A DNA stretch of 64,000 nt, from contig OW203768.1 of NCBI GenBank assembly GCA_934045905.1, forward strand, positions 28,983,060 to 29,047,059, read 5' to 3'. A program made the translations under genes and the position numbers. This document shows, piece after piece, positions 34,243 through 46,500 of this stretch. This DNA is from Leuctra nigra (lineage: Eukaryota > Arthropoda > Insecta > Plecoptera > Leuctridae). A model generated the notes under the pieces. The model was not told the origin of the DNA and ran no database searches. It saw only the letters and a program-made list of their open reading frames with translations. Within the stretch, counting starts at the first letter, position 1. Each line of letters opens with the position of its first letter.

Positions 34243-36107
34243 AGTATCACATTAAAATTAAACTTTACGCTTCAAACCATTATTTTAAAAGTTTTAATAT
34301 TATTGATTTTCCATACTGCATAACTTTATTATTAAATTATAAAATGTATAGAAAAACATGTGAAAATGGAATGGAAATTGCTTATGACAATGAGAGGAAA
34401 GCGTCCACTTTTCATAAGGGAAACTTCCCGGGAAATGTGTACCTACATTCGATTTCGTGCTTTTCTACCTGAGATGCTAAGGGGAATTAGATTCCTCTCT
34501 GCCAAAGGTTTTTCAACTTTCCCTGAGCTCAAGTTCAAGAATTAATAATTGCTTTTACTTACGATTTATTATATCATAAAATAATTATTTATTTAATTGT
34601 CAATCTGGGAATATATTCTCTCCCTCGACGCTCCACCATCCCTCTCTCTCCCTCTTCAATTTAACATCCCTCTCACTCTAACAGATTATCATTGGAAACA
34701 ACTATCAGGGATTAAGTGTTAAGCTTAAACCTTCATTTCCAGCCGCACTGGAACCGGATTTCACAAAATTGGAATTTAGCGAAGCAAGGGAAAAAAATCT
34801 AGAGTTGAGGTAGATTTCCCGCACATTTACGAAATTGAACAACTCTCCTGGGTCTCAACTTGACGTTTCCTTGGTCTCTTTGATAGGAACACGACAGCCT
34901 AGAATAGAGGCAACAAAAACACACGCGACAAAAGAAACTCGCATGTTAAATTTCTATGCAAAATTACTTTATTGCAGTAATTAATGAAGTTATTATATTT
35001 CTGCAAGCTAGCTCGTTTGACGTTTCTTTTAATTACATCTGCAGTGTAATTATTAACTTATTACGCAACAAAAATAAAGAAATATAAATATGAGAAACAT
35101 GTTGACAACATTGACTGTCAATGGTACTTAGTTTTTCAGGTTTTTATATATATTAAATTTTTTTCTCATAGTTTCTCCGAGAGCTTCAAACACGTTCAGT
35201 AAAAAAAGGAAAACATAATATAAGTAACGTAAAGAAATGGTTTCTGGCCATCATACGCATAAATAAATTAAATCAGCTAAAAGACTGTTGCTGTAATAAC
35301 ATTGTGCTTGTACAATGTTCTTGATAATAATCCAAACACGGTGAATGTAACATAAAACTAATATTATTTGAAATCATTGAGACTCGTGGGATGTTCCTCA
35401 AGTTGGAGATTTAGATAACCAAATCTCATTTAATTTCTTAAATATTAAACTTATTTCCCTGGGATGACTTCTGGTAAACACGTCAGATTTCAGAGTACGC
35501 TCAGAACGGAACGAAACGGTTCAAAATGCAACATTCAACTCCCATGAAAATATTCATTTCTATTTTCTTCGGACGAACGAAAGTACCCTGCCATCTGCCT
35601 CCATTCCCACTGCTTTTTCTCTTCCCGTATACGGAACCGAGAAAGAAGGCATTTGCATAGTATTATCCCGCTATTCCCTAGGGATCGTTAAACTGCGTAC
35701 CCGTCCCTTGTTTTCCCGACTTCTTCCCGGTTCTACCTGTAATCCCGTCCATTCCCTTGACGTACAGCAAACATTTACTTTGTTTGGTTTAGCGTTTATA
35801 GAGAGCGGCATCGTGCGCCTCGGGCGGGTAGAAATATGTCACTTTTTATCATTTCCCTCGGCCATCATAATTATCGGGCAAATAGAAGAAGATAATATAA
35901 TTTTCCTTGCTCATTTCCTATACAGACTATACAAAAACACCCGTATTCCGAAAATAACAGTAATAAAACGTGCATATTTCAAATATTCTGTTTAATTATC
36001 TTTGAATGTTACGCAATAATCTGTATATAAATATACACATTCCATAAATATCTCTCGTAGCTTTAATAGTATTCGTTCCTGAATATGGGAACAAACATTT
36101 CTGTTAT
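34243..36107. other. No gene recognised
   Basis: No repeats or coding regions that I can name; pyrimidine-rich patch at about 34616-34680. Confidence 0.45.
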
Positions 36108-36717
36108 TTAGAGATAGAAGGCCTGAAGTCCATTTGTTCAATGATTGTTGAGAAGTTCAAAAACCAATAATTTTGCCTTCATCCAATCATATTTGTATAA
36201 TGGTGACATGAGTCATTGTGTAAGAGAATACTTCAATATAACTGTATTAGTTGACTTCAGTGAAATTACAATCGATTATCAATCAATTGATTGATGATTT
36301 GATTAAGAGCATTGAGTTGATTGAGTGGTAACGCTCTGAACTTGTATTCCGGAGGCCCGGGTTCGATTCCCGCGGCCGTCCTTCCTGACTGGGGTTGTTT
36401 CGTGGTTTTCCCTCAGTCGACAGGCAAATGCTGGGCAGGTACCCTACTAATAGGCCACGACCGCCTCCTTCCCAGCTTCCATCCTTACCTACTCTTCACC
36501 ATCATCTCCCAATCATCATCATAATCATTCATCCGTCGCCATTAGCCTCGCTGCAGAACAGTGCTACGTTAAGCCCCATGATAAAAAATAAGTATATAAT
36601 TTAATTGATTGTTGTCCAAAGTATTACTTCCAAAGTAGGTACTAAAAACCCTACCAAACGTGCAACTCAAATCGAGAAAATGGACTTCCGACCTTCTACC
36701 TCTGAGATACAGATTTA
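36108..36717. mobile_element. Inverted-repeat element carrying a SINE
   Basis: Left agatagaaggcctgaagtcc and right ggacttccgaccttctacct are inverted; the SINE lies between. The terminus matches those at 9551/10672 and 27495-27525. Confidence 0.65.
36315..36592 (+). repeat. tRNA-derived SINE, copy 3
   Basis: Head gattgagtggtaacgctctg...gggttcgattcccg; body ttttccctcagtcgacaggc, taggccacgaccgc, catcatctcccaatcatc; end gataaaaaataag. It sits inside the inverted-repeat element 36108-36717. Confidence 0.8.
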
Positions 36718-37016
36718 GCTAATTATATATCAGAAAAAATACATAAAAAGTGACCTTTCCTGGAGTAATTAAAGTTTCACCACACATTCCTTCTCACATT
36801 TCACGTAGTCAAAGCCAATGAACCACCTGTGATCAGCTGTGATGTCCACATAATGTGACGTGACGTAATCGTGATCGATGTCCCGCACAGACAGACGTCG
36901 GGACGCTGATCGCCGCCGCTATGACGTCACTCGACGGGGTTGTCATGGCAACGCAGCAGCTCAATGGCCGGCGTTGCTGCAGGTGATGAACAACACGCGT
37001 CTTCGTCAACACACTG

Positions 37017-37132
37017 CTATTCGAGAAGCTTTTCCCAATTCCATTCGAATGGAATCCGGTCACGGCCATAAGGATTAACATTGCATGGAATCGGATTCCA
37101 TCTGAATTGGGAATTTAAAAGTTATAGAATAG
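37017..37132. mobile_element. Miniature hairpin element, copy 2
   Basis: Shares the loop ataaggattaacatt and the end gttatagaatagggcccc with copy 1, but its stem is different: cccaattccattcgaatgg / ccatctgaattggg. Confidence 0.65.
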
Positions 37133-37144
37133 GGCCCCAGTAGA

Positions 37145-37500
37145 AATTGACGGCTGCGTCAAATTTTCCAAAAATGCGGACATAATTAGGTCATTATTTA
37201 CTCCATTTCTATGTAACTTCGGGAGTTAGTTTTGATACCCAATTTCTGGGAATGCTATTGAGACATTTTTAAGAAAAATTGAAATGGAAAAAATGTTTTA
37301 TTTTTGATAAATTATTTCATGAAATAATATACGAAAATTTAAAACTGTTTTATTTCAAGTAATTTCTTATTTTTTAAGTATTTCTTACAGTTTCTAAATC
37401 GGATACCCAGAAAAATGGTATCTAAACTATAGGTACCTCCCAAAAAGTTGCATATCTCTAGGATAAAGTCCGCTTTTTGTGAAAATTTGACGCCGCCGCC
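37145..37500. repeat. Decayed copy of the 29.2-29.9 kb inverted-repeat family
   Basis: ttatttactccatttctatg, gttttgatacccaatttctg and the mirrored ggtacctcccaaaaagttgc match the arms of 29170-29921 imperfectly. There is no nested MITE here. Confidence 0.5.
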
Positions 37501-39358
37501 AATGCTTTGTTTTCCTGTTGAATATGAGAAAGCGTCTTGTTGAAGTTATACCGGAATACTGACGTTGACAGAGTAATGGAATCAGCTAGACACTGAAATT
37601 GATCAACCTTTATTAAATTTGATTTGATTCGGATAAATCGATTTCAAGTTGTAATTATAACATTATATTTTCTTAAAGTTTGGAAAGGAATAACATATTG
37701 TATTTTGTAAACCGTGGACCATGTGTATTTTAATAATTAAATTACAACATTTTTGAAAATTGTCTTGCTTTTACACGTTGAAGCTTAATATGGCCATTAA
37801 AAAAAATAGCAAAATCTAAAAAAATAAAACTAAATTGGACAAAAATAGCAAAGTCAGAATTTTTATTAAAATTTCGAAATCTTTTCCAAATTGTTCGGAA
37901 ACAAAGAAAAAAAATAATGTATTCACAAGTAGTATTTCATGCAGTATTCATAATTGTATTTAACAATTTAACTAATAATGGATACATTGTTAATTATTCT
38001 TTGTCCAACCGACCATTTGCAGTGTCTATCTTTAGTCTATCTGCAGGAAGAAGATTGTTTGGTTATGCCACTCTGTTCACCGACTGCTCTTTATTACATT
38101 GATCGACCAATATTAGTCAAGTCAGGAGATGGCAGTTTGTAGGCCGGATGTAATAGTTGATGAATTGTTCATTGGAAGACATTTCTGTGTAAGTATAATC
38201 GTTTTATGATGAATTTGTATCGTATATACTCCCGTGGATACATAACATGTGAGTAATTTATGCATAAAATGCGCATTTTATGTTTGGTTCATGTGAGGGC
38301 TGGTTGAGAAATGTCTTATCTGTAAAGGCGAAGAGACCTTTTAGAAAAGATACTTGTAAAAATTATTGAATCCAAATAATAAATATTAAATAATCAAATA
38401 ATAACTCCAGAGGCATGAAATGTATGGTGAGAGTGGTGAGGGACTGGTGGTAATAAATGTAAAGTTTCAGCCGTGAAAGATAATTGTGTTTGTGAGGGAA
38501 AATCTGTATTTTTTCTTATTTTGCCAGTGTAACGTCTTTCAAATAGATCTGGTATAGAGCCAGAGTCAAGGTTTAAACTGAAAAGACACAACAAAACAAT
38601 TCCGAAGTGGATTGATATTGTAATATACCTAATTGGACGACTGTTAGTAGAAAGTTTCAATAAAAAGACCAAAAGGAAGTATGATATTTGATATTTTTAT
38701 TTGATGTACTTTTCATGTATTTCATGTAAAATCATAATATATATATATCTAACTGAGATACAAAGTTCATTAAAATCTCAGAAAAAAAACACTCATCCAA
38801 GAAAAATAATGTGATGCTTAATTTATGACGGCAAAATCACCCACTGTGGACTTATAGTAACATACAAATAAATACATTAGTTATAAAAAGACAAGAATTT
38901 TTGAAATGGTGTTTTCAATTTCAAATTGAATAGGAAAATAGCGGTCGAAGGGAATTAGTGTACATTTCATCTGTGGGTTTGAATTAAGGGTACCTACTTT
39001 ACTGTTTCTAGATGTTTCTTCTCCATCTTGTAATAATTGGGTGTGCAATAAAACATTGTTATTGATGTAATACTTCATCTGTTTCTGTAATCGTCGGGTC
39101 TGAAGGGTATGTAGTTTGAATGAGTGATTGTTTGTATTTATAAGAATTTCCAATACATACTAAATGTTTACCCTTCCACATTGTAAGATTATATAATATT
39201 AATATTTACACCAAATTTCCAAAAGAACAATAATATTGCTGTTTGTAATACCTATTTCGGAGTCGTCTGAACCCCAAGGTAAATTTTTGAAATTTTCATA
39301 ATTTTTTAATCTTTCTAATTATTTTTCGTATTAAAAATTGTAATGAATAATTGTACAT
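37501..39358. other. No gene recognised
   Basis: AT-rich, short chance ORFs only. Confidence 0.45.
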
Positions 39359-40834
39359 AGTGAGGGCTGTTAGCACATAAAATTGGCAGAATAGTGCAAA
39401 ATGTGATACTAATTTTTCCTTTGGCATTCTTATAGGAAATTTTCTGCTCTTTCATAATTTCGATATCCTCAAAAAATCGGGCGGCCATTTTGGTCTCCAG
39501 GGCAGTCCAAAGTGCCAAAAAGTGTGTATTTCAGTGAAATTATAAAACTTTTGTAAATTTATTGTTCCTGTATAATAAACAATGTGTCAGGAACGTACGA
39601 TAAAAAAATTAAAATTCTAAGTCTAACTAAAGTTGTATTTATTCAAGAAATTAAATATGTCGGCGGGTAAGCTCTAAAATGGCCGCCATTTTCAGGGAAT
39701 TTGTGTTTCAAGGTTGCAGTTGCTCAATGCTCATGTAGGTTCATATTATGGACTTTTAACTTAAAAACCAATAGGTCACGAAATTGACCCTTTGGGGGGT
39801 GGGGGGTGTAGACCTAAAGGTTTCGATATCTGTACAATAGCCCATACAAGCTAGAGAAAATTGGTTCCTTAAAACTGTGCTCTGTTCGAAAAAAAACCAC
39901 GAGATCTCAATATTATGTCGCCATCTTGAATGACACGCGTTTTGTATTTCGTTATTTTGCGCTCAGCAGTTGAAAAATACTGATAAATTTGCCATTTATT
40001 GGTCATCCTTTATTCACTGCAAAGTTCAAGTGACCGCCTCCTGAACTAAATTTTATATGCTAAAATCCCTATCTTGGTACGTTTCATCAACACACAAATA
40101 AAGTTTTAGGGAGAACGGTTGGAGATACAGAGAATATGCAAATTTCAAATTAAATTATTGGATTTATAGGGCTATATTTTTTGTCAAATAAATTTTTTCG
40201 TAGTGCTTATAAAACTTGCTTAATTTTACAAAAAATGAAAAGTAACCGTTTTTTATCCAAGATGGCGGCATAGTTTTGAGTTCTCGTATTTTTTTTTTAA
40301 GAGAGCATATTTTTTTAGTATGTGGAAGCAATCAATTTTTTCTAGCTAGTATGGGCTATTGTACAGATATCGAAACCTTTTAGTCTTCCCCCCCCCCCCC
40401 CCCCCCAAAGGGTAAATTTCGTGACCCATCATCGATTTTTAAGTTAAAAGTCCATAATATGAACCTACATAAGCAACTGCAACCTGGAAACACAAATTCC
40501 CTGAAAATGGCGGTCATTTTAGAGCTTACACGCCGACATCTTTAATTTCTTGAATAAATGCAACTTTGGTTAGACTATTTATTTTTATTTTTTATCGTTA
40601 TACGTTCCTGCTGACACATCGTTTATTATATAGGAACAATAAATTGACAAAAGTATTGTTATTTCACTGAAATACACACTTTTTGACACTTTGGTCAGCC
40701 CTGGAGCCCAAATAGGCCGCCCGATATTTTGAGGATATCGAAATTATGAAAGAATTCGGAAAATTTCCTATAAGACTGCCGAAGGAAAAATTAGTATCTC
40801 ATTTTGCACTATTTTTGTGCAAACATCCCTCACT
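39359..40834. mobile_element. Foldback element with ~0.5-kb arms
   Basis: Left agtgagggctg... and right ...catccctcact are mirrored over about 500 bases, including ggccgccattttcagggaat/ccctgaaaatggcggtcatt and tatcgaaacctt. The right arm has 19 C's at 40388-40406, where the left arm has only short G runs. A solitary arm lies at 24320-24637. Confidence 0.8.
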
Positions 40835-43503
40835 AACAGAGCATAACTTCAAATAAAATATTTGGCCCAAATTCGACGCAATGAGTTATGGGCACAAAGT
40901 CAAATTTTGTTTTAAAAAATGATATTGATAGGTATTGCAAATAATTTTAAAGTTAAAAGACATGACGGTATTTAGGGTGAAGATGACTCTTGCTTGTTAG
41001 TATAGTGCTGTGCTGATATATATTATTTTTCCAAACTATTTTGAGTCAGGGGTAATTTATAAAATTGAAATTCCATTGGTATTTTGCGGTGGTTTTATTT
41101 TACACAAACTGTTGTCTGTTTGTTATGGAATACCTAATTACAATTAATAATTCATTGTTCCGAAAATCAATAAAATCCGAAAGAAATTCCTCTCCCATTC
41201 TGATTCATCCTGTCAGATACAAGCACCACACACATAATGATAAATAAAACTGAAATAAAAAAAGTTCAATTTTGTGACTAATCGTAATTATTTATTCCCA
41301 ACCATGTCCATGTGTACAAAACCTTTGGGATTAAAATATTTATTATCAATTTTAGGAAATTTTCTTCCAAGGGAAAATTTGCTAATTTGACATTTACAGT
41401 TTCACGGATATGACCAAAGCCTGTCAAAAAGAGACTACCTACCTAATATGTTAATTATACGCGAAAAGGCACAAAGTTTCCCTCTTTTGAATCAAAGTCA
41501 ACTTATAAAAAAGCACGACAATAAGTCTGGATTGTCAAATAACTTTAATAAATGCTAAAGAAAATGTAGGCATAAGTTTATTGACTTTTGAAGGAAACGC
41601 AATTACGAAAATTAATTGTGTCCCTATAAATTCTTATTGATACAGCCGTTTTTGTAGTAGTTGCATGTGCTGATATATTTAAAGCAGATAAATTTATTTG
41701 ATAAATTTTTGCTGATAAATTTAAAGCAGACCAATAAATTGAATTGAATTGAAAAATATTATTCTAATAACCAGGTAGGTAAATTGAAAGAAAAACATTA
41801 AGAAGATATTAAATTGGTGTTCAAAAAAATTATCAAAATAAAAAAGATTTGTAGGTACACTCGGCCAAACAAATATTGTAAGTTGACCAAATTTGAATGA
41901 CTGCTGGTCATGTCCCATAACCAATCAAAGCTTGTTATTATCATTGAAATGTGAGGTCAGCTACTAGAGTGAGACAATGAGATTGCTTAGACTGACTTCT
42001 GATGGTGCGATCTCATATTTATCAGCCTATCAGATTTATTGAACGTTCAATTTTTGTTTGGCCAAGTGTAGCTATTGACCTAATATCGAAAATTTTACAA
42101 AGAAAATCGAGACAAGAATTTTCTGCTCTCTCGGAAATGGATTTCAGCTGGAAAGAAAATAAATACAACTCTTCAAATTCCTTTTAAAAACAATTTATTT
42201 TGCCTCGAGTTTCACAAATACTACAAACTACCTGGGTACATTGAAAGATTAAAACACAACACCTTCAAATATACCTTATTAAAACCAAAAAAACAACACA
42301 ACACCGAAATACTAGGTAACAAAATAAAGAGATACCTATCTACAGAACGTAAAAAGAGTATGTATACAATCACATACTGCCCACAATACGAAAGGTCAGC
42401 CTTTGATGACTTCACTTAAAAGTAAACTCTCCTTTTCACAATGAAATGCAAAGGAAATAAATGCCCGTGGTTTTGAAGCGGTAAAGCAATAGTGAGTGAA
42501 CTTTTTTCTAGACGAGTTACAACTTGTACAAGCTAAACTCTATCACTGGTAAAACTATGTGTGGTTCCTTAGCTAATATTTGGTAAAGACAATACCAATA
42601 GATAATAAGGTAGTGTTGGTAGACAAGTAGAGGCAATGTAGAGTTGGTAATATGTTGTATTAAGTAGGTTTGGTATATTGACCATGGTATTTGACCATGG
42701 TATTTGAATAAAGCTAATTGAAACGTCGATGCCTATAGAGCAGAAAAACCATGAAATAATATTCTAAAATGGTAACTCAGAACTGCTTCCAAAGCAATCT
42801 GACTACAAAATAACAAAATAATACCTAGTTTCTAGTTTATTCATGCACAGAGTTGCCATTGCTATTTGGTACCTATAACATTTTGAGATGAGAAAATGCA
42901 GTGAAACTTTTAAATAGGCCACTAAATTCATCTAGAAAACCATGATTCTGTACATTATTAACTCGGTACATTTTCACCAAATTTTCAAGGAATGAATTTG
43001 AGAAGCAGGGTTTTAGCAGTCAATGGATTGAATCTAGAGAAATTTCGGTACTTCTAGTGACCTAAAGTTTTTCGAGTTGGCAACACTGTTTATGAAAAGA
43101 CATTCACGTTTTGTAGCCCTTACACGAGGAATGCAGCTATGAGGTATTGTATCTTGATATAAAATCTTATGGATTTAGTTAGGAAAGTCAAATTGGTACC
43201 TTGCTTACCCTACAATATATTAGATTGTTACTAATCTAAAATAAAAATATCCAGTTTTACAGATATTAGGTGTGTTTGCCCGTCTCCATTTTTCAGCACT
43301 TTTACCACAAAAGCAGATCAAAACATCATGAAAATATGAACTGCTTTACCATTTCAGTGGCAAAGAGTGGTGAAAAGTGAAGACACGCGAACAGACCTAT
43401 AATGTTTTTGGCTTCAAACATAATCGGTAGAGAAATCCTTCGACAGACAGCAGTAAAACACCGGGAATATCAAGTGTCATGGATGTCGAGGAAGCGAAGG
43501 TGT
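40835..43503. other. 3' flank of PMP34; no gene recognised
   Basis: A stretch at about 41850-42080 (gactgctggtcatgtccc, aataacaagctttg-like, ggccaagtgtagct) resembles 32330-32480 in inverted form, indicating another dispersed repeat. A 16-bp duplication (gaccatggtatttga) is at 42678-42709. Confidence 0.45.
42836..42841 (-). terminator. Possible polyadenylation signal of PMP34
   Basis: The minus strand has AATAAA about 660 bases past the PMP34 stop at 43504. No closer hexamer was noticed. The assignment is tentative. Confidence 0.2.
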
Positions 43504-46500
43504 CTACTTGTGCTTCAGAGCCGCAAGTTTCTGTTGGTTGAGCAGAAGACGCAGCACGAAGCCGGCGATCTTCTCGTATGCAGCGAACATGAGCGCGGCC
43601 GTCATAATGGTTTGCAGGATCTTGGACTCCATGCCCTTGAACAGGCCGGCCAACCCGTATTTCCTGCGGGAGGTAAACATGCGTCAGTGCGAGGTAAAGA
43701 GAGGGCGTTATTGCTAGTTGTAGCATTAAGAGGGCTGAGTAGTGAGCGTGGCCTTGACGAGTTTTTTAATCGATTTTTATCAATATCTTTTTCCAGTGTA
43801 ATTGTTAACAAAATAGGGCTATGGACGTGAATTCAGAACAGTTCAATGAAAATAATTTCATAGTTTGGAATAAGCTATTAGTTTTATTGTGTCCAACAGG
43901 TGTTTAGAACCCGAAAATTTAGTAATTATACTAATTTAGTAATTTAGTATTTTGTAGGACAAAGTAAATCAAATAAACCATTACAAGCTATGGAATTATT
44001 TTCATTGAACTGTTCTGAATTCACGTCCATAGCCCTATTTTGTTAACAATTACACTGGAAAAAGATATTGATAAAAATCGATTAAAAAACTCTTCGAGGT
44101 CAAACTCACTACCAAGCCGTCTTAAGGTGATACAAGCGCTCGGCCGTTTTAGCAAATAGAGAGAGAATTTTTTTTCATAAGTGGGTGTAACTTTGATAGG
44201 ATGTTCACATGATCAGTCTGATGTACGTATAATATTAATAACACTCTTTCATTTTTGCTTCGTGCCTTGTTAATTAGGCGCCAGTTATTCAACAAAGCCG
44301 TGCAAAACTATGAAATTTCCAATACGATTGGAGACCAAACCCGTTACCTAACCAATTGATCTCAAACTTGGTGTTATCACTTGGCACACTTTTTCAATTA
44401 AATTTCATATGGCACCCAACAAGACAAGAAAATATAAAATTTTTCACCAAAAATCAACTAATTATCCATACATGCACGATTTTCGTATCCTTTTTTTCGA
44501 TTGAATATTATTCAAACCTATCTTAAGAACACACTCTGACCCTCCAAAAAAATTTAAAAAAATTTGTTGTCATATTTTTTCCCAAATTTTTAACTCGAGT
44601 TATATTCGAGTCCCACTTCTGCCCCGATGACCGTAGGATATTCAAATTTAAACAATATAGAGAGATTAATAATATGTACATCCTAATATTTTTTGTTTAT
44701 TTTTATTTTTAAAAATGGAATTTTACCGACTGTTTTAATTTTCATCAAAACTTGTATTATCTCGTAGATAATTGTTGTATGAATTGCAAGTAAAATTAAG
44801 AAACTAGTGATGTAGGTGTAGACATGACGAACATTTTAAGACATCATGCGACTCAATAGTCATACTTATAGCCGAGTGGGACCTAAATCTTTGTGCCGCA
44901 AAAATCCCTATACTAATAAGCTGTGTGAAGCGGGAAGCATAGCTTGTGCAATAGTAAGAATGTGAGGTTTTGTCTAGACCCCGCCCACCAGTCTCGGCGT
45001 CAACAGCAGGTTCGTGCCTGCAGCGTGAATGGCTGAGCGTTATCGCCCCAGGCAGATATTATATTTCACTTCGTAGTATTGAAGACTTGAATGAACAGTT
45101 TGATCTTCAAAACAAATAACGAAATACCAAATGAAAACAATATTTTTCTTGGGTGTTGATGATAAATAATCATTGCGTCATAAAGTAAGCCATTAATTTA
45201 TCCGAGCTCATTATGCATGCACATTGAATTCAATTTTATAAAATATTTTCTGACTATTTCATATAAATATCTATTTTTCGTCTTCGTATTATCTGAAACA
45301 GTTCATTCGCAATATTTTCTGGATAAAAATATCTACCATATTTAACCACAATAATTGAAAGATAGACATAAAGTGTGAGTATTTTTATCACAATTATTTT
45401 TTTATCCCGTATACATTTTTAAATTTTATAACGATCACTTATAACGATATACTTATTCCTGGGACTCCATAATACATATTGGAACCCACAATTTGCACTG
45501 ACAATTTGTATTTATACTTTTTGAATACCCTAGCGCAATGATGAGTGTATAATTGGCTTCTAATGTAGTTTTTTCACAATGTTTCTTAAAATTTTGTTTT
45601 CACGAAGTTGAGGTAAAAGCTCTCTTGTATTGTCGGCGGCACGTCTGCGTCAATAAGTTGCCGGCGTCAATAAATATGACAATTGAGCTGACCTCTTGCC
45701 GCCTAACATCTCTCTCAGATTGATTGATTTATTGCGGGAGAAATGCAAGAGTTCTTTTTACTCATTTAGCTCGGACATCTGTTTCGTTTTTTCTTTTTCT
45801 TTTTCTATTACTTTGTTTGTGACATTTAGGCAGTGGTCGAATTGGGGGGGGGGGGATGCGGGGGGATCCGAACGGCATCCCCCCCATGGGGAATAAATTG
45901 ATGGTTCCATCCCCCCATGGCTAATTTTTCCACTTTACCATCCCCCCATGAGAGATTAAAAAACAACAATAAGTAATGTAATTTACTTCAAAATAATGCC
46001 ATTTTCAGAGAATTTGTCTATTTAGCCTTATAGACGCCATTTGTCGAGATCAAAATCGCGTAGAAACGCACCAAATTAATTTCTGAAATAATTTTTTTGT
46101 TCTGTAACTGTGCGCCTCGGACTAGCATGGGCCAGGGGCCGTGTCCCATTGACCTCATGCAAATGTTTCTTTTTGTAACAATACAATTGTGTAATATTTG
46201 TACAGTAGGGGGGGGGTGAGGGTGTTAGGATAGGGGAAGGGCATTTCTCCCTAGATGTCAGAAAAAATAAAAGTTTGACTGTGCTTTAGTTAACTGTACA
46301 TTTTGTGAACAAAATGAACTCTGAATGTCTCAAAATTGATTTCAAAGTGTCAAGAAACCAAGAAACGCCCTGCGGGGCAAGGTTTTTGGGGCATGCCCCC
46401 CACACCTTATTGGAGTGAAAACTGGGAAAAATTAAAAAAGAAATTGAAAATCAAAATACAATTTAGAACGTCTTAAAATTAATTTCAAAGTGTCAAAAAA

